From the NCBI RefSeq assembly GCF_000421145.1, contig NZ_ATWH01000004.1:1-64000 (forward strand): DNA of 64,000 nt, given 5' to 3'. The stretch comes from Glaciibacter superstes DSM 21135. Lineage in GTDB: Bacteria > Actinomycetota > Actinomycetes > Actinomycetales > Microbacteriaceae. The notes under the pieces were generated by a model. That model searched no databases and had not been told where the DNA came from. It saw only the letters and a program-made list of their open reading frames with translations. Positions 25,128 through 33,709 of the stretch are shown one piece after another. Made by a program: the position numbers and the translations under genes. How positions within the stretch are numbered: position 1 is the first letter of the stretch; each line of letters opens with the position of its first letter.

Positions 25128-25837
25128 AGGAGATCCCAGATTTCCTGAGGATTTACGTCTGCCGTCGACTTGTTCAGCGCTATCCTGCCACGGTTCACCA
25201 CAGCGACGCGATGCGCGACTCTGAGCGCTTTTTCGATGTTCTGTTCCACCATGATGATAGTGATCCCATATTCTCGATTGATCTGGTCCGTGACTTCCAT
25301 GACCCGCTCCACCAAGTTGGGCTGAAGCCCCACTGAGGGCTCGTCAAGCATCAGGAGTTTCGGGTTGGCCAGCAGTGCAATCGAGAGGGCAACCATCTGG
25401 CGCTGACCACCACTCATCGTCCCGACGAGCTGTTTCTCCCGCTCGGCCAGGGCGGGAAAGAGCTCGTGAATGGTTCCGATGTCGATTCGGCCGTCCGTCG
25501 CAGCCAGGTCGAGGTTGTCCCCGACTGAAAGGTTTTCGAAGTAACCCCGTTGTTGGGGAACAAGGCTGATCCCGGAATTCACGACCTGCGGAGTACTGAG
25601 CTTCGTGATATCGGCGCCCGAGAAGGAAAGACTGCCCTCTCGCGCCCTGACCAGGCCCATGACAGTGCGCAGAAGGGTGCTCTTGCCGGCTCCGTTGTGA
25701 CCGAGAACAGTGAGGAACTCTCCCTCCTCAACAGTGAGGGAGAGCCCCTGCAGAACATGTTGGCCGCCCACCCTCGCGTGGATATCCCGGATATCCAGCT
25801 GAACAGTGGTCGTCTTAGGCTCCGAAATAGACTTCAC
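25124..25837 (-). CDS. livF: Branched-chain-type ABC transporter ATP-binding protein (LivF)
   Basis: This 237-residue ATPase has Walker A GHNGAGKST near 48, the signature SGGQRQ near 145 and Walker B LLMLDEPSVGL. The short form without a C-terminal extension and the order livK-H-M-G-F identify it as LivF. It overlaps LivG by 23 bases. It powers the importer together with LivG at the inner membrane face. Confidence 0.93.
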   Translation of the reverse strand: MKSISEPKTTTVQLDIRDIHARVGGQHVLQGLSLTVEEGEFLTVLGHNGAGKSTLLRTVMGLVRAREGSLSFSGADITKLSTPQVVNSGISLVPQQRGYFENLSVGDNLDLAATDGRIDIGTIHELFPALAEREKQLVGTMSGGQRQMVALSIALLANPKLLMLDEPSVGLQPNLVERVMEVTDQINREYGITIIMVEQNIEKALRVAHRVAVVNRGRIALNKSTADVNPQEIWDLL

Positions 25838-26570
25838 GGAGTTCCTCCATTTCCATCAGCTTCTCCGGAGTATCGACGGCAAGCACGTCGCCCGTGGCCA
25901 TGAAGACAGCCTGGTCACAGAGTTCCCGAACCAGCAACATGTTGTGCTCCACCATGAGAACCGTTCGGCCATCGGAGATCAGCTTTGCAAGGAGTGCGCG
26001 GAACTGGTCAAGTGAAGCCTCGTCCAACCCGGACGTCGGTTCGTCCAGCAGCAATAAGCGGGAGTCGGTGGCGAGGAGGCGAGCAATGGAAACCAACTTC
26101 TGTTCGCCGTACGACAGGTTGCTCGCCGGTTCGTTGCGGACCTTCGGGTTGATGCCCACAAAGTCGAGGCACGCATGCACGTGTTCCATGGTTTCCTTCT
26201 CGCGCCTGTGCACGTGCACTGGGGCGAAGAGAACCTGGAAGAATCCTTCCCCCGGCTGATTCTGGACGCCGACCGCAACGTTTTCAGCGACCGAGAGCCG
26301 GGGAAGCAGACGCACGTCCTGAAACGTGCGGGCGATGCCGTGTCTCACGCGCTCCTGGGCGGTAACGCGCGTGATGTCGGCGCCTCTGAAGGTGACCGCT
26401 CCCGAATCCACTTGGATGGTACCGGTGATCATGTTGAACACGGTAGTTTTTCCGGCACCGTTCGGGCCGACGAGACCTGTGACCTTATTCTCCTCCACGC
26501 TGAACGTAGCGTTTCGCACAGCGTGGAGGCCCCCGAAGTGTTTATTCAGATCTGTGATCTCAAGCAGCAT
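25815..26570 (-). CDS. livG: Branched-chain-type ABC transporter ATP-binding protein (LivG)
   Basis: This 251-residue ATPase has Walker A GPNGAGKTT near 37, signature LSYGEQK near 150 and Walker B LLLLDEPTSGLDE. It has the LivG-type MITG insertion after Walker A and the C-terminal DVLAVDTPEKLMEMEELREVY. ATG 26570 is chosen because homology starts there (MLLEITDLNKHFGG). It overlaps both livM and livF. Confidence 0.93.
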   Translation of the reverse strand: MLLEITDLNKHFGGLHAVRNATFSVEENKVTGLVGPNGAGKTTVFNMITGTIQVDSGAVTFRGADITRVTAQERVRHGIARTFQDVRLLPRLSVAENVAVGVQNQPGEGFFQVLFAPVHVHRREKETMEHVHACLDFVGINPKVRNEPASNLSYGEQKLVSIARLLATDSRLLLLDEPTSGLDEASLDQFRALLAKLISDGRTVLMVEHNMLLVRELCDQAVFMATGDVLAVDTPEKLMEMEELREVYFGA

Positions 26571-27495
26571 TTTCTCCCACTTCCACGCTTTCCGTCGCAT
26601 CGTTCGTCCGGTCTCGGCGCCATCGCTGTCCTTGAGACAGCTCTCCGAACATCCCCTGGGGTCGAACGAACATCAGTACGACCAGTAGAAGTCCGAAGAA
26701 GACCTGTTGTAGGGGCCCGGCCACCGAATACGGCAGTTGTAGAAACTTGAAGGCCTCCGGGATCAGCGTGATAATCGCGGCTCCCAACAGGGTGCCGGGA
26801 ACGGAAGTCATACCGCCGACGACGATCATGGTTACGATCGTCACCGAGGTACTGACTTCGAACGACCCTGGGCTGATGTACATCAGGTACTGCCCGTAGA
26901 GCACACCGGCCGCTCCCGCGAAGCCGCCCGAGACGACGGTGACGAGCACCTTGGTCGAAGCAATCGGCTTGCCCATCGTCGCGGCCACCATTTCGTCGTC
27001 GCGAATCACGTGCAACATACGACCGAATGGAGAATGCACAATGAACCAGGTGAACGCGGTGACCACAACGACTGCGATGAGGCAGAGCACGAGGAAGGCA
27101 CCTTCGGTGAAGAACTCAAGGGGGCCGACGCTCGGCCGTAGGATACCGGGGATTCCGTCCGTGCCACCGGTCACGCTTCTCCAGTTCTGGAAGACACTCG
27201 ACGCGACGACCTGGAGGGCGAAGGACGCCACCAGGAAGTAGTCACCGGTCACACGCAGCGAAGGTATGGCCATGATCGCGCCGGCGAGCCCCGCAACCAG
27301 AACTGCGACGACCAGGGCTGGCAGCACATCCCACTGCAACTTCACGGTCAAGAAGGCAGACGTGTATGCACCGATGCCGAAAAGTGCAGCGTGAGCCATG
27401 GAAAAGATCCCGAGGTGCCCGGTGAGCAGACCGAGAGACACGGACAAGATCCCGAAAATCGCGATCAGCGTGAGTGATGAAATGACCAAGCTCAT
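26560..27495 (-). CDS. livM: Branched-chain-type ABC transporter permease (LivM)
   Basis: This 311-residue membrane protein has GHLGIFSMAHAALFGIGAYT near the N-terminus, SLRVTGDYFLVASFA, and the ATPase-contact segment DDEMVAATMGKPI. ATG 27495 follows GGAGGAGG and overlaps the livH stop (ATGA). About nine hydrophobic segments are seen. The C-terminal tail after FVRPQGMFGEL is charged. Confidence 0.92.
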   Translation of the reverse strand: MSLVISSLTLIAIFGILSVSLGLLTGHLGIFSMAHAALFGIGAYTSAFLTVKLQWDVLPALVVAVLVAGLAGAIMAIPSLRVTGDYFLVASFALQVVASSVFQNWRSVTGGTDGIPGILRPSVGPLEFFTEGAFLVLCLIAVVVVTAFTWFIVHSPFGRMLHVIRDDEMVAATMGKPIASTKVLVTVVSGGFAGAAGVLYGQYLMYISPGSFEVSTSVTIVTMIVVGGMTSVPGTLLGAAIITLIPEAFKFLQLPYSVAGPLQQVFFGLLLVVLMFVRPQGMFGELSQGQRWRRDRTNDATESVEVGENAA

Positions 27496-28388
27496 GCGAG
27501 CCTCCTCCTCCGTGTCGGGAGTGACAGTTTGTGCAGACCTTGCGGGCTGATCGTGATCAACGCGAGGAACGCGATGAACACGGCGGCCAGCGTCCACTCC
27601 GAACCCATCCAGAGGAGAAGGACGTGCTGTAGGACGCCGAGCAGCATTGCGGCCAGGAAGGCTCCCCGCACGCTGCCGATACCTCCGATGAAGACCACCA
27701 TGATGGCGATGATGAAGAACTGTTCGCCGAGCCCGGGAAGCATCCCGGTGTCAGCCGCGACATAGACGCCCGCGATCGCTCCGAAGAATGATCCGACCGC
27801 ATACACCAGTAACAGCACGGTCATCGGTTTACGTCCGAACAGCTGGAAGAACTCTGGGTTGCCTGAATACGCCTTGACCAGCTTGCCCGCCTGAGTCTTC
27901 TCTAGGCAGACGATCAGGCCTGCGACTAGACCGAACGAGAGCAGGATGATCAGCAGCTGACCCCAGGTAAGGCTCCACGGGCCTAGTTGCTGCACATGGC
28001 CGAACCATTCCCCGAGACCGGGCTTGGCCGGACGTGCACCAAGCCCGATGGTGAAGATGTTATCCAGGACGACTAGCACTCCGAGTGAAACCAGGAACAG
28101 AATGAACCCCGCACCACCCCGACGGGTGAGCGGAACATACAGGAATCTGACAATTCCCATGCCCATGAGAACGGCGACCGCGATGGCCAGCAGAGCTGAC
28201 AACGCCGGATGAAGCCCGAGGAATGCGGTACAGATATAGGTCAGGTATCCGGCGCTCGCGAAGACTGCTGCATGCGCGATGTGGAAATGCATGGTTGCGC
28301 CCAGGATCAGCGCAAGCCCAGCAGCCATCAACGCGTACAGCGAACCGGCCACAAGCCCGTTGAGCACCAATTGCACGAAGAGTGTCAT
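27492..28388 (-). CDS. livH: Branched-chain-type ABC transporter permease (LivH)
   Basis: This 298-residue permease opens FVQLVLNGLVAGSLYALMAAGLALI-like (residues 4-28), has ATMHFHIAHAAVFASAGYLT, and a central GFGxG-type FFGAIAGVYVA region. It carries several transmembrane segments and ends at the livM start. The gene order and spacing place it as the first permease after the binding protein. Confidence 0.92.
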   Translation of the reverse strand: MTLFVQLVLNGLVAGSLYALMAAGLALILGATMHFHIAHAAVFASAGYLTYICTAFLGLHPALSALLAIAVAVLMGMGIVRFLYVPLTRRGGAGFILFLVSLGVLVVLDNIFTIGLGARPAKPGLGEWFGHVQQLGPWSLTWGQLLIILLSFGLVAGLIVCLEKTQAGKLVKAYSGNPEFFQLFGRKPMTVLLLVYAVGSFFGAIAGVYVAADTGMLPGLGEQFFIIAIMVVFIGGIGSVRGAFLAAMLLGVLQHVLLLWMGSEWTLAAVFIAFLALITISPQGLHKLSLPTRRRRLA

Positions 28389-28420
28389 AAGCGTCCCTTT
28401 CGAGGAATCAGAAACAGGGA

Positions 28421-29581
28421 CTAACTGCCATAGTTTTCGTGAGTAACTATCGTCTGACCACCGCGGATTTCCGCGATGCTGATCGGGCGGCTTACTGAAC
28501 CACTTTCGTCAAAGACGAGCTCTGATCCATAAACGGAATCGAACGTCTTGATCTCACGAATGGCATCTGCTATCGCTTTGCCGTCCGGGTCCACGGTGCC
28601 GCCATTGCTGGCCTTTTCATAGGCCTCCGCGAAGACCATCACGCCGTCGTAGTAGTTGCCGATAAAGCCGTTGTCGGGAGCGACGCCGAATTCGTCGGTG
28701 TACTGCTTGATGAATTCATCCGACGGATTGAATGGAATGACCGTGTGGATCAGCCCTTCGGCGGCGGGATTTGCGAGGACATCGGCGATCGCCACCCACG
28801 AGGTGTTCGCCAGTGGTACGTCCCACCCGATTTCGCGCACCTGGCTGATGATGTTGTTGGCATCGAGTCCATAAGCGCCGATCATCAGGACATCCGCGCC
28901 CGAACTCTTGAGCTTGGTGAGCTGCGATCGGTAGTCTGTCCCCTGGTACTCCGCGCCCTCGACAGCCACGATTTCTCCGCCGGCCTTTTCATAGCTCCTC
29001 TTGAAGTTCTCATATGCCGAAACGCCACCGTCATCGCTGGTGTGAATGACCGCGGCCTTCGTGAAGCCCGATTCGTCGTGCAGGTACTGGGCAAGCACTT
29101 CGCTCTCCTTGTTCAGCAACGGAATTGTGTTGAACAAGAATGGACTAGCGTCGTTCAGGAGGTCGCTCTGAGCGCCGCCGTTGATCATCGGGATTTCGCG
29201 CTGGTTCGCGATCGGGAGCAGTGCCAGAGTCTGTATGGAGGAACTGCTCATGACGAATCTCACATCCTCGCCGATCAGGCGCTGCAGCGCCTGCACCGCG
29301 GGATCCGGTCGCTGCTGAGTGTCTTCGATCTTGAAATTGATCTTCGTCTTGCCGTTGAGGCCACCCGCCTCGTTGATGTGCTTTACGGCGAGCGAGGACG
29401 CCTTCGAGAACCAGTCTCCATAGGCAGCAGCGGGGCCGCTCATGGCAAACAGGCCGCCCATGAGCACGGACTCCGGAGCATCGCCGGTTGAAGCGGGGCC
29501 GACGTCCGAACTGGCACAGCCGAAAAGGCCGACGACGACGGCCATGGCGGCGCCAGCGAGGAGTGCGCGTTTTGCGATCAT
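28421..29581 (-). CDS. livK: Branched-chain-type ABC substrate-binding lipoprotein (LivK-like)
   Basis: This 386-residue binding protein has a lipoprotein signal (basic start, AAMAVVVGLFGC with the cysteine about residue 22) and the Peripla_BP_6 fold, with MGGLFAMSGPAAAYG and GSxxT-like FVMSSSSIQTLALLPIANQ. ATG 29581 follows GGAGGG. LivK-type proteins bind leucine-like amino acids, but also aromatic and dicarboxylic acids; the surrounding dicarboxylate-type genes suggest an organic acid here. Two copies of the GntR-like motif lie upstream. Confidence 0.92.
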   Translation of the reverse strand: MIAKRALLAGAAMAVVVGLFGCASSDVGPASTGDAPESVLMGGLFAMSGPAAAYGDWFSKASSLAVKHINEAGGLNGKTKINFKIEDTQQRPDPAVQALQRLIGEDVRFVMSSSSIQTLALLPIANQREIPMINGGAQSDLLNDASPFLFNTIPLLNKESEVLAQYLHDESGFTKAAVIHTSDDGGVSAYENFKRSYEKAGGEIVAVEGAEYQGTDYRSQLTKLKSSGADVLMIGAYGLDANNIISQVREIGWDVPLANTSWVAIADVLANPAAEGLIHTVIPFNPSDEFIKQYTDEFGVAPDNGFIGNYYDGVMVFAEAYEKASNGGTVDPDGKAIADAIREIKTFDSVYGSELVFDESGSVSRPISIAEIRGGQTIVTHENYGS

Positions 29582-29698
29582 GTTACTTTCCCTCCATTGG
29601 GAAGTCAGTGGGCCACCGGAACGACGGTGTCCCCGTTTGTCAACGTGCGCAGGCATTTCACCGTGATTGGCAGTGAGCTCGAGCACTTGGATGAGACT

Positions 29699-29711
29699 GA
29701 TTGCATACAAT
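29699..29711. promoter_or_regulatory. GntR-type operator upstream of livK (site A)
   Basis: GATTGCATACAAT, about 120 bases before livK, matches the perfect site at 31120-31133 in 13 consecutive bases. It is likely bound by the FCD-type GntR encoded at 31213. Confidence 0.65.
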
Positions 29712-29783
29712 ACGTGTCTTGGGAACTCTAGACCAATATAGTTTTCGCTGCAAGCAACCCGTTCGAGCATTCTCATGTTCATG

Positions 29784-29798
29784 GATTGCATACGAATC
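29784..29798. promoter_or_regulatory. GntR-type operator-like half-site pair (site B)
   Basis: GATTGCATACGAATC shares the first ten bases with the other sites and has one extra base in the centre-right arm. It lies 30 bases before the 3' end of CoA-transferase copy 3. Weaker match than the other three. Confidence 0.45.
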
Positions 29799-29827
29799 TG
29801 AGAAAAAATGTCTGTTCGCGTCGGGCT

Positions 29828-31024
29828 TCATATATCGCCCGCGGCCTCGAGCGATGCCACCTTCTCGTCGTCGTAGTTGAGGATCGTTTGCAAGACCTCG
29901 CGAGTGTGAGCGCCGAGGCTCGGGCCTGTTGACCTGATTCTTCCCGGCGTACGCGATAGCTGTGGCATGACGTTCGGCATCGGAACCGTGCCGATGACGC
30001 TGTCTTCGACCCAGGCTACCGACTGACGCGCCTGCACCTGGGGGTCAAGGAGGATATCGGAAGCGCGGTTGATCTTGCCGGCGGGGACTCCCGATTCGTG
30101 GAGCAGTGCGAGCAGCGTGTCGGCATCGATGGCGCTTGACCAATCAGCAATGAGCCTGTCCAAGGCGTCCATGTTGTCGCCGCGGCCCAGATGGGTGCGA
30201 AACATCTCATTGTTCGCCAAACCTGGCATGCCCATCGCTGCAGAAAGGCGTTTGAATACGGTGTCCTGGTTGGCGGCGATGATGATCGAATACCCGTCAC
30301 GCGTGGGATAAGCGTTCGACGGGGCTATGCCGGGAAGAACGGCACCACTTCTCTCCCGCTGATGCCCGAACACGTGGTAGTCCGGTAATAGCGATTCAGT
30401 AAGCGACAGAACCGACTCGTAAATCGAGGTGTCGATACGTTGGCCGACGCCAGATGCCGTTCTCTCGTGAAGAGCGGCGAGCACTCCGATCGTGCTGTAG
30501 ATCCCTGCGAGCGAATCTCCGAGTGAGAGCCCCGTTCGACTGGAGGGCAGGTTGGGGTGACCAGTGATGTTGCGCAGTCCGCCCATAGCCTCACCGATGG
30601 ACGCGTATCCAGCTCGCTGGGCATAGGGTCCGGTCTGGCCGAAGCCGCTGACTTGCGCGACTATGAGTCGGGGATTGGCTTGCGTCAGATCATCGGGATC
30701 CGAACCCCACCGGGCAAGCGTGCCCGGACGAAAGTTTTCGATCAGCACATCTGCGGTGCCAACGAGGTCGCGAAAGACGGCTTGGCCTGCGGCAGACCTC
30801 AGATTGAGAGTGACCGACTTCTTGTTCCGTCCCAGCAGGGCCCACCAGACACCAGCGCCGTCTTCCGTATGCTTACCCCAGGTCCGAAATGCATCACCGA
30901 CGCCGGGGAGCTCGATCTTGATGACCTCGGCGCCGAGGTCTCCAAGCAGCTGGCCACAATAAGGGCCGGCTATCAACGAACCGGCTTCAACGACTCGCAC
31001 GCCTTCAAGTGGCCCAGCGTTCAT
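29828..31024 (-). CDS. Family III CoA-transferase (CaiB/BaiF), copy 3
   Basis: This 398-residue protein begins PLEGVRVVEAGSLIAGPYCG, with GAEVIKIELPGVGD and the catalytic aspartate at residue 170 (LSLGDSLAG). ATG 31024 follows GGAGG and is preferred to 31093. It is divergent from the GntR-HMG-lyase operon with two GntR-type sites in the gap, so both directions are probably controlled together. By analogy with succinyl-CoA:3-hydroxy-3-methylglutarate CoA-transferase in the same family, it could supply the CoA ester cleaved by the lyase at 31940. Confidence 0.9.
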   Translation of the reverse strand: MNAGPLEGVRVVEAGSLIAGPYCGQLLGDLGAEVIKIELPGVGDAFRTWGKHTEDGAGVWWALLGRNKKSVTLNLRSAAGQAVFRDLVGTADVLIENFRPGTLARWGSDPDDLTQANPRLIVAQVSGFGQTGPYAQRAGYASIGEAMGGLRNITGHPNLPSSRTGLSLGDSLAGIYSTIGVLAALHERTASGVGQRIDTSIYESVLSLTESLLPDYHVFGHQRERSGAVLPGIAPSNAYPTRDGYSIIIAANQDTVFKRLSAAMGMPGLANNEMFRTHLGRGDNMDALDRLIADWSSAIDADTLLALLHESGVPAGKINRASDILLDPQVQARQSVAWVEDSVIGTVPMPNVMPQLSRTPGRIRSTGPSLGAHTREVLQTILNYDDEKVASLEAAGDI

Positions 31025-31036
31025 CACTACCTCCAT

Positions 31037-31048
31037 ATTGCATGCAAT
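31037..31048. promoter_or_regulatory. GntR-type operator, site C (perfect palindrome)
   Basis: ATTGCATGCAAT is a perfect 12-bp palindrome 13 bases before the CoA-transferase start, where binding would block its transcription or initiation. Confidence 0.65.
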
Positions 31049-31119
31049 CGACTGCACCTCTGAATTCATAAGGCAAGTGGTCTGGCGAACCAATTAACCG
31101 GACTTGCCGCTATTGGCTT

Positions 31120-31133
31120 GATTGCATACAATC
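31120..31133. promoter_or_regulatory. GntR-type operator, site D
   Basis: GATTGCATACAATC is a 14-bp palindrome broken only at the centre, located 80 bases before the GntR start. It shares its core with sites A, B and C. Confidence 0.7.
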
Positions 31134-31212
31134 ATAGGGTGACGCCAATCGCAGGGTCAACCGCGGTACGTCCGTCCATCGATAGAGTGCCCGTCCGCTG
31201 GAGGAACCAAGG

Positions 31213-31953
31213 ATGACAGGGATGCCACATTCTGAAGCGGGATTGCCCCAGCTCAGAACGAACGCAGCACGGACAACCCGAGAAGGCGCGGTGTCCGTCG
31301 CCTATGAGAAGATCCTCGCCAGAATAGTTTCGGGTACCGACGAGCCTGGGAAGCGTCTGCGGGAAGCGGGCCTGGCGGAGGAACTAAAAACGTCGCGAAC
31401 GCCGGTTCGAGAAGCACTTCAACGCCTGGCCGCGGAAGGTCACGTGACAATCATCCCCAATCGTGGCGCCACGGTTTCGGTGGCTGACGGGGACGACCTC
31501 GAGGAACTCTTCGAGCTGAGAATGCTTCTCGAAGGATTTGCTGCCGGACTTGCCGCGCAGCGTATCGACGAGCCAGGCCTCAAGCGGCTCAAGGAGATCC
31601 AGCAGGACTTCGAGCGGGCGGCAGCATCGTCCTCCCCGGAGGAAATGTCGCGAATCAACCTGGCATTCCATCGAGCAGTAGTGGATGCGGCGCAGAATAG
31701 CCGGTTAGCGACTTTCATCTCAACCCTCACCTCGGCGAGCCTGGCACGAGCAACATTTGAAACCTACTCAGACGAACAGCTCGCGCGCAGTGTCAGTCAG
31801 CATCGACAGCTGATCGAGGGCATGGAACGGCACGATCGTCCGCTCGCCGAAATGGCCATGAAAGTGCATATCAGTGGTGCGAGGAACTCACTGAAGAATG
31901 ACCTGCAAGCGCGACGAATAGTGAAGGAGGAGTCATCAAATGACCGCGATTGA
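31213..31953 (+). CDS. GntR-family regulator, FCD type, copy 2
   Basis: This 246-residue regulator has a winged helix (LAEELKTSRTPVREALQRLA and GHVTIIPNRGATVSVAD, about residues 54-95) and an FCD domain with INLAFHRAVVDAAQNSRL near 160. GGAGG precedes the start. Its end overlaps the HMG-CoA-lyase-like gene by 14 bases. Sites C and D in its upstream gap and sites A and B near livK define its likely regulon: CoA-transferase copy 3, itself with the downstream operon, and the importer. Confidence 0.9.
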   Translation: MTGMPHSEAGLPQLRTNAARTTREGAVSVAYEKILARIVSGTDEPGKRLREAGLAEELKTSRTPVREALQRLAAEGHVTIIPNRGATVSVADGDDLEELFELRMLLEGFAAGLAAQRIDEPGLKRLKEIQQDFERAAASSSPEEMSRINLAFHRAVVDAAQNSRLATFISTLTSASLARATFETYSDEQLARSVSQHRQLIEGMERHDRPLAEMAMKVHISGARNSLKNDLQARRIVKEESSNDRD

Positions 31954-32851
31954 AATCGTCGAAGTCGGTCCGCGCGATGGCCTTCAGAACGAAGCCAAAA
32001 CTTTGGACATCGATGTTCGCGCAGAATTGATCACCCGACTGGTTGACGCCGGTGTTCGGAGAATGGAAGCGGTCAGCTTCGTCCACCCGAAAAAGGTCCC
32101 GCAGATGAAGGGCGCCGAGGACGTCTTAGCTGCAGTTCCCCTTGACCGCGGCGTTTCCTACATCGGACTCGTTCTGAACCAGAGAGGGGTGGAACGCGCC
32201 GCCCTCACTCCCGTCTCCGAAGTCAATGTCGTGCTGCCGGTGACCGACGGCTTCAGCAGCAGAAACCAGGGCAAGACGGTGGCTGAGATGATCGAGGAAA
32301 CCCGGGACTCGGTCGCCTTGGCCCGCGAAGCGCGGTTGAACATCTCGGTCACGCTCGCCGTCGCCTTCGGGTGCCCGTTTGAGGGCGAGGTGCAGCTCCC
32401 TCGCCTTCATGAGGTTGTACTCGCAGTCACCGACATGGACATCGATGAGATCGCCTTTGCAGACACGATCGGCGTCGCCGTACCCCGCCAGGTCAACGAA
32501 GTCGCCAGCATGGTCGGTCCTCTCCTGCACGGTCGGCGGCTACGATTCCACTTCCATAACACTCGCAATAGCGGATACGCGAACGCTCTGAGCGCCGCAG
32601 ATATTGAGGGCGCCGGAACGATCGCACTCGACTCCGCTGTTGGCGGCTTCGGAGGCTGTCCCTTCGCCCCCCTCGCGACCGGCAACATCGGTACCGAAGA
32701 CCTGCTGTATTCACTCCGCCGGAACTCGGGTCTGAGCGATGGCCTCGACTTGAAAGACCTGTGCGATACGGCCGATTGGCTCAGCGGGCACTTGGGCAGT
32801 CCCATCCAATCCCTCTTGCCGAAAGCCGGAGACTTCCCTCATTCGTCATGA
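31940..32851 (+). CDS. Hydroxymethylglutaryl-CoA lyase-like protein
   Basis: This 303-residue TIM-barrel lyase of the HMGL/DRE family has EVGPRDGLQNE with Arg12 and Asp13, HxHN metal ligands (His204, His206, Asn207 in FHFHNTRN) and the active-site cysteine 240 in GGFGGCPFAPLATGN. These are all residues needed for cleaving HMG-CoA to acetoacetate and acetyl-CoA, or a close analogue. GGAGG lies before the ATG within the end of gntR. Together with the divergent CoA-transferase it can form a two-step route from a free 3-hydroxy-3-methylglutarate-like acid. Confidence 0.9.
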   Translation: MTAIEIVEVGPRDGLQNEAKTLDIDVRAELITRLVDAGVRRMEAVSFVHPKKVPQMKGAEDVLAAVPLDRGVSYIGLVLNQRGVERAALTPVSEVNVVLPVTDGFSSRNQGKTVAEMIEETRDSVALAREARLNISVTLAVAFGCPFEGEVQLPRLHEVVLAVTDMDIDEIAFADTIGVAVPRQVNEVASMVGPLLHGRRLRFHFHNTRNSGYANALSAADIEGAGTIALDSAVGGFGGCPFAPLATGNIGTEDLLYSLRRNSGLSDGLDLKDLCDTADWLSGHLGSPIQSLLPKAGDFPHSS

Positions 32852-32920
32852 TCCGCCCCACCTTGAGAAGGGTAGGAAGCGGTTCCTTACGTATCAAAGG
32901 AGAGCGCAATCGTTGAATTA

Positions 32921-33709
32921 TTGCTTGGCCGCACGTATATCAGCGGAGAACACCGTGTAATCGAGATGGATGATGGTCCGTCGGGCCCGATCTGGGGCTT
33001 CGACGGACTCCCCACAGGCCATGAGGCAGCGACAGAGACGCCCAAGTCTTCGAGCATGCCGGGATACGGGCTCAGCAGCCTGCTCAGTACGCTGCGGATC
33101 GACGCGCCGGGGTGGAATCTCGTTCGCTCAAAGTGGGAGTGCCAGCGGGCGATAACCGCGGGACAGACGGTTCGACATGAACTGATCGTCACACGCGTCC
33201 GCAACGGAATTACGGGCGGTTCGGTGTTGAACACTCGCGTGCGGCTGATAGCTGGAAACGACACGTTGGAGCAGGGCAGCTGCGAATTCACCTCGCCCGA
33301 AATCGCCGGCATCGATGCCGAGGACCGTTTTCAGTTCTGCACCGTCGAGTGGGGAAGGCAACTGGTCTCCCACCTCTCGAATGATGACCGATTCACCGAC
33401 GCCATCAGCGCTTACGACGGCACTCTCGGCCTTTCTGACGGGGTGAACGAAGTCCACTTCCGCCTATACCGGGGCACCATCGTCGAGGTGACGCATCGCG
33501 CAATCCACGGCGCCGATTTCACGCTTTCGGCTGAAGACCATGTCTGGCTCGGACTCATCCTCGGAGAACGCAACGACTTCATGGACCGCGCGATGAAAGG
33601 TGAGTTCCGCACCTCAGGCAGTGGCTACGAATACTTGCGCATGACCAAGGCGCTGGTCTTCATCATCGACGCGGCCCGCGCGGCTTCACGAGAAGGAGGA
33701 ACCCGATGA
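32921..33709 (+). CDS. Two-domain protein: hotdog-like N-terminus plus SCP2-like C-terminus; start uncertain
   Basis: Residues 1 to about 125 contain a strand-rich part (SKWECQRAITAGQTVRHELI) reminiscent of acyl-CoA hotdog proteins. Residues 130-250 resemble an SCP2 sterol-carrier-type domain (WGRQLVSHLSNDDRFTDAIS, then EVHFRLYRGTIVEV and WLGLILGERNDF). Such domains bind lipids or acyl-CoAs. The reading frame has no ATG/GTG near its ribosome site: AAAGGAG (32896-32902) is followed six bases later by an in-frame ATC (32909), while the in-frame TTG at 32921 is 18 bases away. Its stop overlaps the hydrolase start (ATGA). The role is unknown; it may present a hydrophobic acyl-CoA to neighbouring enzymes. 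Confidence 0.65.
   Translation: MLGRTYISGEHRVIEMDDGPSGPIWGFDGLPTGHEAATETPKSSSMPGYGLSSLLSTLRIDAPGWNLVRSKWECQRAITAGQTVRHELIVTRVRNGITGGSVLNTRVRLIAGNDTLEQGSCEFTSPEIAGIDAEDRFQFCTVEWGRQLVSHLSNDDRFTDAISAYDGTLGLSDGVNEVHFRLYRGTIVEVTHRAIHGADFTLSAEDHVWLGLILGERNDFMDRAMKGEFRTSGSGYEYLRMTKALVFIIDAARAASREGGTR

Noticed and set aside
28421..29791. Longer LivK start at 29791
   Set aside because: The lipoprotein signal and GGAGGG support ATG 29581; the extension would cover operator site A and has no signal-peptide character.
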